A stretch of DNA of 64,000 nt from Herbaspirillum chlorophenolicum (GTDB lineage: Bacteria; Pseudomonadota; Gammaproteobacteria; Burkholderiales; Burkholderiaceae_D): positions 1-64,000 of the forward strand of contig NZ_LFLT01000019.1 of NCBI RefSeq assembly GCF_001189955.1. The letters run 5' to 3'. The position numbers and the translations under genes are program-made. The stretch's first letter is position 1; each line of letters starts with the position of its first letter. The notes under the pieces are model-generated. The model saw nothing but the letters and a program-made list of their open reading frames with translations, was not told where the DNA came from and did not search any database. This document shows, in pieces, positions 9,098 through 16,808 of this stretch.

Positions 9098-9523
9098 TCA
9101 GTCGCGCTGGGTAAAGGCCGCCGTCGAGGCGAGTTCGTTGAGCAGCGCCACGGTGGCGCAATTGGACACCAGGTAAGGATTCAGTTCGCCGCACACCGAA
9201 TATTTCAGCAGCAACGAACGGTTGATCTTGTCCAGCCTGATCTTGCCCATGGTCCACGACGAGTACTGCCGTTCGTCGATCGACTCGTAACCCAGCAACA
9301 CCAGATCGTGATGGCGCTCGTCGTGCTGCAACTGGCCATACATCTGGTTCACCTGGTCGCGCCCGCCCTCCAGCACCTGCACGAAGATGGTGTCGCTATA
9401 GCACAGCACGCCAGTGATCCCTTGCTGGGGATTGTGCTTGCGCGCGCTGGTCAGGATGCTCTCGACCATCTCGTGGGAAATCGGGCTGCGCGCACGGCTT
9501 GCGTAGATCAGACGAACCAGCAT
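9098..9523 (-). CDS. BLUF-domain blue-light photoreceptor (stand-alone)
   Basis: A 141-residue protein consisting of a BLUF flavin domain and a short C-terminal extension. Family-defining residues are intact: Tyr7 (LIYAS), Asn31, Gln49 (FVQVLEG), Trp90 and Met92 (SWTMG). These form the hydrogen-bond network around FAD that switches on blue light. Residues about 100-141 have no effector domain, so output must pass through a partner, as with short BLUF proteins such as PapB. The convergent HD-GYP gene is an obvious candidate, though this is inference. The start codon lies 4 bases from a repeat element, leaving only a weak GAG as ribosome site. Confidence 0.9.
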   Translation of the reverse strand: MLVRLIYASRARSPISHEMVESILTSARKHNPQQGITGVLCYSDTIFVQVLEGGRDQVNQMYGQLQHDERHHDLVLLGYESIDERQYSSWTMGKIRLDKINRSLLLKYSVCGELNPYLVSNCATVALLNELASTAAFTQRD

Positions 9524-9527
9524 GATG

Positions 9528-9797
9528 AGAACTCATTTCATGAATAGGCGTGAGTGCGAGCTTACCCCATTTGGGATGAAGTGCAAGGCGCGAAGTTGGG
9601 TCAAGACTGGACGTCTTGACCCAACTTCGTAACGCAGCAATTCGCCCAAATGGGCCGCTCCCTCCGGGTTCTGCTCAGAAAGGGCGCTGGCCGCGTTGCG
9701 CTCCTTGCGTGTGGCACCGCCACACGACGCGTCGCGCGCCTTGCCAGCGCCCTTTCTGAGCAGAACGCATCTCACGCCTATTCATGAAATGAGTTCT
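9528..9797. repeat. 270-bp REPIN/MITE-like element with perfect 27-bp inverted ends
   Basis: Bases 9528-9554 and 9771-9797 are perfect 27-base inverted copies. Nested inside are three further perfect inverted repeats: 9566-9575 with 9645-9654 (10 bases), 9591-9607 with 9613-9629 (17 bases, 5-base loop) and 9668-9690 with 9744-9766 (23 bases). The right end, 9763-9797, is itself a 35-base palindromic unit that recurs at 63146-63180 (30 of 35 identical). The element starts 4 bases outside the BLUF start codon, and its last base is inside the folE stop codon. No transposase is encoded and I see no target duplication. An 80-codon minus-strand frame across it is probably chance. Confidence 0.85.
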
Positions 9798-10512
9798 AAC
9801 CTCGTTGACGTTGGGAAATCAGCGCCAGAAATTCGCGCCGCAGGTTAGCGTCGCGCAGGAAGGAACCGCGCATGACGCTGTTGATCATCTTCGACTCCAT
9901 ATCCTTCACGCCGCGCCAGTGCATGCAGAAATGGTCGGCCTCCATCACGATGGCAAGGCCGTCCGGCTGCAGTTTCTGCATCAGCAGGTCGGCCGCCTGG
10001 GAGACCGCTTCCTCCTGGATCTGCGGGCGGCTCATCACCCATTCCAGCAGGCGCGCGTACTTCGACAGGCCGATCAGGTTGGAATGTTCATTGGGCATCA
10101 CTCCCACCCACACCTTGCCCATGATCGGGCACAGGTGGTGCGAACAGGCGCTGCGCACGGTGATCGGGCCGACAATCATCAGCTCGTTCAGGCGCTCGAT
10201 ATTGGGAAACTCGGTCACCGCCGGCGGCGCCTGGTAACGGCCGCGGAACACCTCGTTGAGGTACATCTTGGCCACGCGCTTGGCGGTATCCTGGGTATTG
10301 TGGTCGCTCTCGACATCGATGACGAGGCTTTCCAGCACCGCCGCCAGCTTGCCTTGCACTTCAGCCTGCAGTTGCTCGAGCTCGCCGTCCTCGATGAAGG
10401 CGGCGATATTGTCGTTGGCGTGGAAACGCACGCCGGCGGCCTTGATGCGCCCACGGATGCGTGCCGACACAAGTTGCTCATGCACGCTGGGCTGATTTTT
10501 TTCTGTTGCCAT
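9796..10512 (-). CDS. folE: GTP cyclohydrolase I
   Basis: A 238-residue enzyme converting GTP to 7,8-dihydroneopterin triphosphate, the first step of tetrahydrofolate synthesis. The start ATG (first base 10512) was chosen because the homologous region begins soon after it; an upstream in-frame extension of 54 residues looks non-coding. The zinc site cysteine and histidines appear in SACSHHLCPIMGK, and the second cysteine in FCMHWRGVKD. The catalytic SKYARL segment is intact. The stop codon TAG is supplied by the end of the 9528-9797 repeat, so the C-terminus may have been trimmed or altered by the insertion. Confidence 0.93.
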   Translation of the reverse strand: MATEKNQPSVHEQLVSARIRGRIKAAGVRFHANDNIAAFIEDGELEQLQAEVQGKLAAVLESLVIDVESDHNTQDTAKRVAKMYLNEVFRGRYQAPPAVTEFPNIERLNELMIVGPITVRSACSHHLCPIMGKVWVGVMPNEHSNLIGLSKYARLLEWVMSRPQIQEEAVSQAADLLMQKLQPDGLAIVMEADHFCMHWRGVKDMESKMINSVMRGSFLRDANLRREFLALISQRQRG

Positions 10513-10850
10513 GATTGGGGGCGGGTGCCCGGACAGGCCCGCCGTCTCGGTGGAATAGTCGCCATTATGCCCCGAAAAGGAGCATCGCATCAGGCTCGGC
10601 GGCCAACAGGGGCATGCGCCGCATCTGCCGGCGGTGGCCTCCTTCAAGAGAAATACACCGTAAATACCCGGCATATCTGCAGCTTAACCATGGCTGATTT
10701 TTGTTTGCAGGCATTTACATCGAATTAACCGCTGCTTACATCGTTCACGAACATCATCCGCACACGAGCCGACGCGTATTGCGCACATTTCGACGCTACT
10801 CGGCAGCGCCGGACAGTCCAGTCCGGCCGTCAATTCTCGGGGGGATCGCC
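10513..10850. other. Intergenic region between folE and flgH
   Basis: 338 bases between divergent genes, expected to contain both promoters. I do not see a convincing sigma-70 or flagellar sigma-28 promoter, and no hairpin of note. Open frames running through it are extensions of folE and flgH without family features. Confidence 0.4.
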
Positions 10851-11516
10851 ATGAAGTTCCAATATCGTCTGACCGGCGCATGCGCGCTGGCCGCCATGCT
10901 GTCCGCATGCTCAAGCCCGGCGCCGATGGTGACCGGCCCGACCAGCGTACGGCCGTCCTATCCGGTGGCCAACGTCGAAAACAGCGGCGCCATCTTCCGC
11001 GTCTCCAGCGCGCAGCTGTTTGAAGAACCGACCACTTACAACGTCGGCGACATCATCAAGATCGACATTTCGGAATCGATCAGCAGCAGCAACAAGGCCG
11101 CCACCACCAACAGCCGCGACACCAGCCTGTCGCAGCAGGGGCCGGGTTCCGGGGCGCCGCTGGGCGGCCTGTTCACCCAGCTGTACGACGCCAACTACTC
11201 GGCCACCGGCAGCAACTCGTTCAAGGGCTCCGGCGATAGCAGCAGCACCAACACCATGACCGGCACGCTGATGGTCTCCATCGTCGAAGTGCTGCCCAAC
11301 CGCAACCTGGTGGTGGCAGGCGAAAAACGCATTGGCGTCAACAGCAACGTCAACACGCTGCGCTTCTCCGGCGTGGTGCGCACGCGCGACATCCGCGGCG
11401 GCGTGGTGGCCTCATCCAACGTGGCCGACGCGCGCCTGGAACAAGTGGGCGGCGGTTCGATCGCCGACGCCAGCACCGACAGCAGTTTCTTCCGCCGTCT
11501 CCTGACGATCTGGTGA
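10851..11516 (+). CDS. flgH: FlgH-like flagellar L-ring lipoprotein (solitary)
   Basis: A 221-residue lipoprotein: signal peptide with lipobox LSAC at about residues 17-20, start chosen because it gives this signal and follows GGGGGGATC. The body has FlgH family landmarks: VGDIIKIDISES, a serine-rich strand, NTMTGTLMVSIVEVLPNRNLVVAGEKRI, RFSGVVRTRDI and SSNVADARLEQVG. FlgH forms the outer-membrane L-ring around the flagellar rod. No other flagellar gene lies nearby, so this may be a relocated single copy or a second copy. It is slightly shorter than E. coli FlgH. Confidence 0.85.
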   Translation: MKFQYRLTGACALAAMLSACSSPAPMVTGPTSVRPSYPVANVENSGAIFRVSSAQLFEEPTTYNVGDIIKIDISESISSSNKAATTNSRDTSLSQQGPGSGAPLGGLFTQLYDANYSATGSNSFKGSGDSSSTNTMTGTLMVSIVEVLPNRNLVVAGEKRIGVNSNVNTLRFSGVVRTRDIRGGVVASSNVADARLEQVGGGSIADASTDSSFFRRLLTIW

Positions 11517-11521
11517 TCCAT

Positions 11522-11599
11522 GCGGATGTGCGTCCCGCACGCACATCCGCGGCGCAAGGAAAAGGCAAAACAAAAACGGCAACCGAGGTTGCCGTTTTT
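11522..11599 (+). terminator. Hairpin plus rho-independent terminator after flgH
   Basis: Two hairpins follow the flgH stop. The first, 11522-11550, has perfect 12-base arms (GCGGATGTGCGT and its complement). The second, 11572-11599, has arms AAAAACGGCAACC/GGTTGCCGTTTTT with a run of T, a classical terminator that also serves the convergent lipoprotein gene. Confidence 0.8.
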
Positions 11600-11629
11600 A
11601 TTGACTGCCGCCAGTGCGGCGGTGCGTCG

Positions 11630-12205
11630 TCAATATCCGCCGAAAGCCGACTTGGTATCGGACGACCCGTCGGCGATGATGGCGGGATTGCCCGGCAGCA
11701 GCGCGTCCACCAACGGCCCCAGCTTCTCGCCGACGGAGGCCCACTTGTCCTGGCCGAAGGAACCGATGCGGTATTGCGCCATGCCCAGCACGCGGCCGTC
11801 ACGGCGCAGCGTGAGCGCGGCGTAGGTGAGATAAGGGGTGTAGGCATCGGAGAACACCTTGGTGTCCCATTTGACGTAGCCGCTATAGGTCAACGTCACC
11901 GGGCAGGACATGGCCTGGCTGCCGGCGTCGTAGACGCGGCTTTGCACGCCATGCTTCTGCAGTTCGCCCTGCAGGCCCGGCACGAAGTCGCTCAACGCCA
12001 CGGAACCGTTCCACTCGATGCAGATCTCGCGGATCGGGTCCTTGTTGTAGACGATGGGATTGGCTGGCGGATTGGGCGCCATCGACTTGACGCCGGATGC
12101 GGCATACCCGACCAGGCTGGCCGCGTCGACCAGGGTATTGGTCGAGGTGACGACGCAACCCGACAACGACGATGCCAGCAATGTGACGATGATGATGGTG
12201 CGCAT
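11630..12205 (-). CDS. Lipoprotein resembling the Sbal_3080 family
   Basis: A 191-residue lipoprotein. The start at 12205 gives a signal with lipobox LSGC (residues about 14-17). The mature protein contains two cysteines (EICIEWNG and QAMSCPVTLTYSGYVKWD), a basic/tyrosine-rich strand (AALTLRRDGRVLGMAQYRIG) and a C-terminal helix followed by LLPGNPA. This pattern resembles small Sbal_3080-type lipoproteins of unknown function; I hold that name only tentatively. It is divergent from the exported protein at 12412 and convergent with flgH. Confidence 0.7.
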   Translation of the reverse strand: MRTIIIVTLLASSLSGCVVTSTNTLVDAASLVGYAASGVKSMAPNPPANPIVYNKDPIREICIEWNGSVALSDFVPGLQGELQKHGVQSRVYDAGSQAMSCPVTLTYSGYVKWDTKVFSDAYTPYLTYAALTLRRDGRVLGMAQYRIGSFGQDKWASVGEKLGPLVDALLPGNPAIIADGSSDTKSAFGGY

Positions 12206-12364
12206 GGTGCTCCCCCCGAGCGGAACCCGCGTTGTATGGATGCGGGGTTCCAGGCTGCCCATCATATCCGCGCGGGTTCCCGCGCCATGCTTGTTTTACC
12301 TTGATTTACGCTGCACATCGGCACGCTTTACATCGATGTCGCACGCGCGCAATAGGCGCCATGC

Positions 12365-12380
12365 TGGCACAATAGCCGCA
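12365..12380 (+). promoter_or_regulatory. Possible sigma-54 promoter upstream of the 12412 gene
   Basis: TGGCAC at 12365-12370 followed by CCGCA at 12376-12380 keeps the invariant GG and GC dinucleotides exactly 10 bases apart, the -24/-12 spacing of sigma-54 promoters, though the two T's of the -12 box are C. The predicted start would lie about 20 bases before the ATG. A chance match is quite possible. Confidence 0.3.
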
Positions 12381-12411
12381 CCTGTTTTCGCCCACCCGGA
12401 AGGAGACCCAC

Positions 12412-12861
12412 ATGTCACATTTTTCCCTGCGCACACCGATCGCCGCCCTTGCCCTCGCCCTGGGCGCGGCCGCTCTGACCGCCCATGCCGATACGCTCAA
12501 GTCCGAAAATGAAATCCGCCCGCTGACCGACAAGATCATGGCCCAGGCCGGCGCCGGGCGCACCGACAACGCCTACGGCGCGATGTCGCCTTACGCGCTG
12601 ATCGACATCCGCGCGCTGGAAGTCGCCCGTACCAACGCACGCAGCTCGCGCATGGCGATCGAAGCGCAAGTCGGCAATTCGATCGGTTACGAGTTCATCC
12701 GTTCGGAGAAGGTCGGCGACTCGCTGCTCAAGCTGACCTATATCGAGAAGACCGAGAAGCAAGCCATCCCCTGGCAATTCATCTTCTACAAGACGCCGGC
12801 CGGTTGGGGGATCAGCGCTTTCAGTAACGGCGACAACGTGGATGCGCTGTTCGACCACTGA
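12412..12861 (+). CDS. Small exported protein of unknown function
   Basis: A 149-residue protein with a clear Sec signal peptide (residues 1-26, ending AHA), so it is probably periplasmic. The start has a good AAGGAGA ribosome site. The rest is one small alpha/beta domain with a helix (RPLTDKIMAQAGAG), then strands containing YEFIRSEKVGDSLLKLTY and WQFIFYKTPAGWGI, a layout reminiscent of NTF2/SnoaL-like folds. I do not recognise the family. A possible sigma-54 promoter lies just upstream. Confidence 0.75.
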   Translation: MSHFSLRTPIAALALALGAAALTAHADTLKSENEIRPLTDKIMAQAGAGRTDNAYGAMSPYALIDIRALEVARTNARSSRMAIEAQVGNSIGYEFIRSEKVGDSLLKLTYIEKTEKQAIPWQFIFYKTPAGWGISAFSNGDNVDALFDH

Positions 12862-12877
12862 CCAGCTTGTCGCTGGC

Positions 12878-14143
12878 TCAGATCGCCCGCTGCGGCTCCA
12901 GGTCCGCGCTTTCGATATCGGTCGCCACGCCGGCGATCTTGTCGGCGATGATGCGGCTGGAACCGCAGGCCGTGGTCCAGCCGTTCGACCCATGCCCGGC
13001 ATTGAGCCACAGGTTGGCATAGGGCGTCTTGCCGATCAGCGGTGCGCCGTCCGGGGTCATCGGCCGCAGGCCGGCCCAGTATTCGACCCTGACCAGATCG
13101 GCGCCGCCGGGATAAAGGTTCTTCAAGGACTTGATCGCGGTAGCGCAGTCGCGCGGCGTGACCTTGGTATCCCAGCTACCGATCTCGGCCGTGCCGGCCG
13201 CGCGGATGTGGCTGCCCATGCGGGTGATCGCCACCTTGTAATACTCATCCATGACGCCGCTCCTGGGCGCGCCATCGGGGTCGGCCACCGGCACCGTGAT
13301 GGCATAGCCCTTGACCGGATAGATCGGCAGATCCAGGCCCAGGGGCTTCAGCATCGGCACCGATGCGGCAGCGCAAGCCACCACATAGGCATCGGCCTGC
13401 AGCGTTCCGGCGCTGGTGCGCACACCCGCCACCCGGCCGCCGGCGACCTCGATGCCCTCCACCGTCGTCGACAGGCGGAACGCCACACCTTGTGTCTTGA
13501 GCCACTCCGCCAGCGCGCGGGCGAACAGCGGGCAGTTGCCGGTCTCGTCCATCGGCAGCAGCAGGCCCCCTTTCAATTCATTGCGCGCCGCGCGCAAACC
13601 CGGATCGAAGGCCACGCAGCCGTCGGCATCGAGCAGCTCGAACGGCACCCCCGCCTCGGCCAGCACCTGGGTCGACAAGCCCGCGTTGTCCACGCCTTCC
13701 TGGGTGCGGAACAACTGCAGGTTGCCGCCGGTAGTCTGCTCATACTGGATGTCCAGGCGCTCGCGGATCTGCTTCAACTGCAAGTGGCTGTAGCGCGCCA
13801 GGCGTCCCATGCGCGCCTTGTTGACGGCATACCGTTCAGGCGTGCATTGCGCCAGGAAGGTCTTGAGCCACTTCCATTGGTGCGTGTCCAGCCGCGGCGT
13901 AAAACGCAACGCGGCTTCGATGCCCATCCAGCTCTGCAGCGACCACTTGAGCGACTTGGCCGGCATGCCCGGCGCCGCCCACGGCGTGGCGTAGGATGGG
14001 CAAACGTGGCCGGCATTGCCGACACTGGTCTCGGCCGCCACGTCGGCACGGCGTTCGACCACGGTGACCTCATGGCCGCGCTCGCGGAGAAAATAAGCGG
14101 TAGTGACGCCGACGATGCCGGCGCCGAGCACGATGATGCGCAT
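12878..14143 (-). CDS. dadA: D-amino acid dehydrogenase, small subunit type
   Basis: A 421-residue FAD enzyme that oxidatively deaminates D-amino acids to 2-oxo acids, feeding electrons to the respiratory chain at the inner membrane. The N-terminal dinucleotide-binding motif GAGIVG (residues 7-12) and ERR follow the family pattern, as do SVGNAGHVCPSYATPWAAPGMP, LLPMDETGNC, YPVKGYAI and the C-terminal LWLNAGHGSNGWT. It lies 27 bases downstream of an SDR oxidoreductase gene on the same strand, probably as one operon. No alanine racemase gene is adjacent, so the natural substrate may not be D-alanine. Confidence 0.88.
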   Translation of the reverse strand: MRIIVLGAGIVGVTTAYFLRERGHEVTVVERRADVAAETSVGNAGHVCPSYATPWAAPGMPAKSLKWSLQSWMGIEAALRFTPRLDTHQWKWLKTFLAQCTPERYAVNKARMGRLARYSHLQLKQIRERLDIQYEQTTGGNLQLFRTQEGVDNAGLSTQVLAEAGVPFELLDADGCVAFDPGLRAARNELKGGLLLPMDETGNCPLFARALAEWLKTQGVAFRLSTTVEGIEVAGGRVAGVRTSAGTLQADAYVVACAAASVPMLKPLGLDLPIYPVKGYAITVPVADPDGAPRSGVMDEYYKVAITRMGSHIRAAGTAEIGSWDTKVTPRDCATAIKSLKNLYPGGADLVRVEYWAGLRPMTPDGAPLIGKTPYANLWLNAGHGSNGWTTACGSSRIIADKIAGVATDIESADLEPQRAI

Positions 14144-14170
14144 GGTGTTTTCTGGGATGGATAAGATGGG

Positions 14171-14962
14171 TTAAAGCGTGAGGCCGCCGTCTACATGCCA
14201 GACCTGGCCGGTGACATAGGAAGCCGCGGGGCTGAGCAGGAAGCCGATGACATTGGCGATCTCCTGCGGCTGCCCCAAGCGGCGCAGCGGGATGCGGTCG
14301 AGCGCAGCCTGCCAGGCAGTCGGGTCGATGGCCGATTTGGCCGGGTCGCTTTTTTGCACATAACCGGGTGCGACCGCATTGACGGTGACGCCGGCCGGCG
14401 CCAGCTGCACCGCCAGCGATTTCACCAGCGCCTCGATGCCGGCCTTGGCCGCGGCCGACGCCGGAAAGCCCGATTCGCCCAGGCGGAACACATGCGCCAC
14501 GAAAGAGCTGACCGCCACCATCCGCCCCGAGCCGGACGCCTGCAATGCATCCTTGCAGGCTGTCGTGAGCCGGAAGAATCCCGAAAGCAGCGCATCGAGC
14601 GAACGCGACCAGTCGGCGTCCGACAACTCACCGATACGCTTGCGGTCGGCGAAGCCGGCATTGGCCACCAGCGCATCGAGCCGGCCGAATTCATCCAGCG
14701 CCGTGTCGCGCAGCAACGATGCAGTGCCGGGCTCGGCCATGTCGCCGAAGGCCAGCACGCAGCGCGCGCCCTGTTCACCGCAGCGCTGCGCGGTGGCTTG
14801 CAGTTCAGGGGAATCGCTGCGCGCGTGCAGTACCAGTGACACGCCCGGCCGCGCCACCGAGGTGGCGACCGCCGCACCGATACCGCGCGCGGCGCCGGTG
14901 ATGAGGATGGTGCGGTGCGGATCGGCGGAAGCTACGGAAGGGGAAACCTGGCTCATGGTCAT
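14171..14962 (-). CDS. SDR-family oxidoreductase with catalytic Tyr replaced by Ser
   Basis: A 263-residue short-chain dehydrogenase/reductase-like protein. The cofactor motif TGAARGIG (residues 22-29), NAG at 101-103 and VSS at 151-153 are intact, and the C-terminus ends in the FabG-like [14 protein letters not shown]. In the active-site YxxxK motif the lysine is Lys173, but the tyrosine position is Ser169 (PASAAAKAG). It may work by another route or act without redox chemistry. It is first in a two-gene operon with dadA. Cofactor preference and substrate are unknown. Confidence 0.82.
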   Translation of the reverse strand: MTMSQVSPSVASADPHRTILITGAARGIGAAVATSVARPGVSLVLHARSDSPELQATAQRCGEQGARCVLAFGDMAEPGTASLLRDTALDEFGRLDALVANAGFADRKRIGELSDADWSRSLDALLSGFFRLTTACKDALQASGSGRMVAVSSFVAHVFRLGESGFPASAAAKAGIEALVKSLAVQLAPAGVTVNAVAPGYVQKSDPAKSAIDPTAWQAALDRIPLRRLGQPQEIANVIGFLLSPAASYVTGQVWHVDGGLTL

Positions 14963-15335
14963 TTTCAGATTGGGCGCTTTCCCAATCGCTGGGAAAGCCG
15001 GCGGGCGGCGTATTCAAGCACGTCGCAGCGAGTACGCTATTTTAGCCAAACGCTGTAACAGCGTGGGGTGTCAGGCCTATCCAGCATGGCCCGGATGTGT
15101 CCGCCGCCGGCCGTTCTCCATTACAATTGCCGGATTCGCGGATTGCCCATCATGCAATCCTTATAAAAGATATCCGTGCCCTCCCCCATGCCTTCCCGAC
15201 ACTTGCCAGCGACAGCGGCGGCTCCTGCCCGAAACCGTGGCGTTGGGGCATGGATCATGCTTGGAAATTTCGCATCCCATCCGCCCCGGACCAGGCCTCT
15301 GGTCCATATTGAATCGTATTGAAGGAAAACCGCAG
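14963..15335. other. Intergenic region with operator-like palindromes
   Basis: 373 bases between the divergent SDR and ABC permease genes. It holds ACGCTG-TAA-CAGCGT at 15050-15064 and GGATTGC-N7-GCAATCC at 15140-15160, the latter followed at once by TTATAAAAGATAT, which could contain a -10 box. No gene is evident. Confidence 0.5.
15140..15160. promoter_or_regulatory. Operator-like palindrome upstream of amino-acid ABC transporter
   Basis: Perfect arms GGATTGC and GCAATCC with a 7-base spacer; T15144 and A15156 fit the T-N11-A pattern of LysR-type sites. It sits beside an AT-rich -10-like stretch, 176 bases before the permease start. Confidence 0.45.
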
Positions 15336-16001
15336 ATGTATCAATGGGACTTCGGCTCGCTCTGGCAATTCAAGAGCATCATCGGCATCGGCTTCGTCTA
15401 CACGCTGAGCTATACCGTGGCCTGTATCGCGCTGGGCCTGCTGGTCGGGCTGGTGGTCGGCCTCGGCCGCCTCTCCAGCAACCCGTTCATCTCGGGGCCG
15501 CTGCGCGCCTTCGTCGAGGTGTTCCGCTGCACGCCGGTGCTGGTGCAGCTGGTGTGGTTCTACTACGCGCTGCCGGTGCTGCTGGGCATTGAGATGTCGG
15601 CCGGCACCGCGGCCATGCTGTCGCTGGCACTGTACGGCGGCGCGTTCTATTCGGAAATCATCCGCGGCGGCATCGTCTCGATCGACGTCGGCCAGTCCGA
15701 AGCCGGCTGGGCGCTGGGCATGACCCGCTTCCAGCTGATGAAGCGCGTGATCCTGCCGCAAGCCTTCAAGCGCATGACCCCGCCGCTGGTGAACCAGTCC
15801 ATCATGCAGTTGAAGAACACCTCGCTGCTGTCGGTGCTGGCCGTACCCGACCTGCTCTACCAGGGCCAGATCATCGCCCACGAGACCTATCGTCCGCTGG
15901 AAATCTACACCCTGGTCGCGATCATCTATTTCCTGATCCTGCTGCCCGCCACCATCTGGGCCAAGCGCCTGGAAACCCGCCTGTCGGCGCAGCACGGTTA
16001 A
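15336..16001 (+). CDS. Polar amino-acid ABC transporter permease
   Basis: A 221-residue inner-membrane permease of the HisM/GlnP family. The start at 15336 was chosen because the membrane domain begins directly after it; a long upstream open frame has no family features. About five hydrophobic helices are present, with the conserved EVFRCTPVLVQLVWFYYALP near residue 65 and the cytoplasmic EAA loop (EAGWALGMTRFQLMKRVILPQAFK) near 130. The ATPase gene follows 7 bases downstream. Only one permease gene is present, so the channel is probably a homodimer. The likely binding protein is encoded at 17354-18196 on the other strand. Confidence 0.9.
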   Translation: MYQWDFGSLWQFKSIIGIGFVYTLSYTVACIALGLLVGLVVGLGRLSSNPFISGPLRAFVEVFRCTPVLVQLVWFYYALPVLLGIEMSAGTAAMLSLALYGGAFYSEIIRGGIVSIDVGQSEAGWALGMTRFQLMKRVILPQAFKRMTPPLVNQSIMQLKNTSLLSVLAVPDLLYQGQIIAHETYRPLEIYTLVAIIYFLILLPATIWAKRLETRLSAQHG

Positions 16002-16008
16002 GGAGTCA

Positions 16009-16788
16009 ATGATGAGCAACGGTAATTCGATGATCCAGATCAGCAACCTCAAGAAGGCCTTCGGCGACCACGTGGTGCTGAAAGACATTTCCATCCAGAT
16101 CGACAAAGGCTGCGTGGTCGCCATGATCGGGCCGTCCGGCTCGGGCAAGTCGACCCTGCTGCGCTGCCTGAACCTGCTGACCGTGCCGGACCAGGGTTCG
16201 GTGCGCATCGGCGAGCGCCACTTCGACTTCGACAGCAAGAACGGGAAGAAAACGCGCCTGCCCAAAGACAAGGAGCTGGCCGGCTTCCGTGCCCGCACCG
16301 GCATGGTGTTCCAGCATTTCAACCTGTTCCCGCACATGACCGCGCTCGAGAACGTGATGGAAGGCATGGTCACCGTGCTGCGCACGCCCAAGGCCGAAGC
16401 CCGCACCAAGGCCCTGGCGCTGCTGCAGAAAGTCGGCCTGGCCGACCGCGCCGACATGTATCCGCAAAAGCTTTCCGGCGGCCAGAAGCAGCGCATCGCC
16501 ATCGCCCGCGCGCTGGCCATGCAGCCGGACGTGATGCTGTTCGACGAGGCGACCTCGGCGCTCGACCCCGAACTGGTGGGCGAAGTCCTGAACGTGATCC
16601 GCAGCCTGGCAGCCGACGGCATGACCATGATCCTGGTCACCCACGAGATCGCCTTCGCGCGCGAAGTGGCCGACCAGGTGGTGTTCATGCGCGACGGCGT
16701 GGTGGTGGAGGCCGGCCCGCCATCGCAGGTCATCGACAACCCGCAACAGGCAGCGACCCAGGCTTTCCTGGCGCGCTTCAACGCCTGA
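16009..16788 (+). CDS. Polar amino-acid ABC transporter ATP-binding protein
   Basis: A 259-residue ATPase of the GlnQ/HisP family. Walker A GPSGSGKST (about residues 43-51), Q loop (MVFQHFNLFPHMTALENV), signature LSGGQKQR and Walker B VMLFDEATSALDPE with the switch histidine (LVTHE) are all intact. A 12-residue insert (SKNGKKTRLPKDKEL) follows the Walker A region, as in cystine/general amino-acid ATPases. It is translated with the permease; an AAGGAG ribosome site precedes a double ATG, either of which could start it. Confidence 0.92.
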   Translation: MMSNGNSMIQISNLKKAFGDHVVLKDISIQIDKGCVVAMIGPSGSGKSTLLRCLNLLTVPDQGSVRIGERHFDFDSKNGKKTRLPKDKELAGFRARTGMVFQHFNLFPHMTALENVMEGMVTVLRTPKAEARTKALALLQKVGLADRADMYPQKLSGGQKQRIAIARALAMQPDVMLFDEATSALDPELVGEVLNVIRSLAADGMTMILVTHEIAFAREVADQVVFMRDGVVVEAGPPSQVIDNPQQAATQAFLARFNA

Positions 16789-16808
16789 CCGCCCCACACA
16801 CCGCCCCT

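Noticed and set aside
9533-9775. 80-codon minus-strand frame spanning the repeat element
   Set aside because: It is created by the nested palindromes, lacks a ribosome site and known domains, and mirrors the inverted repeats.
14379-15335. N-terminal extension of the ABC permease frame
   Set aside because: It is antisense to the SDR gene and crosses the promoter region; permease homology begins at 15336.
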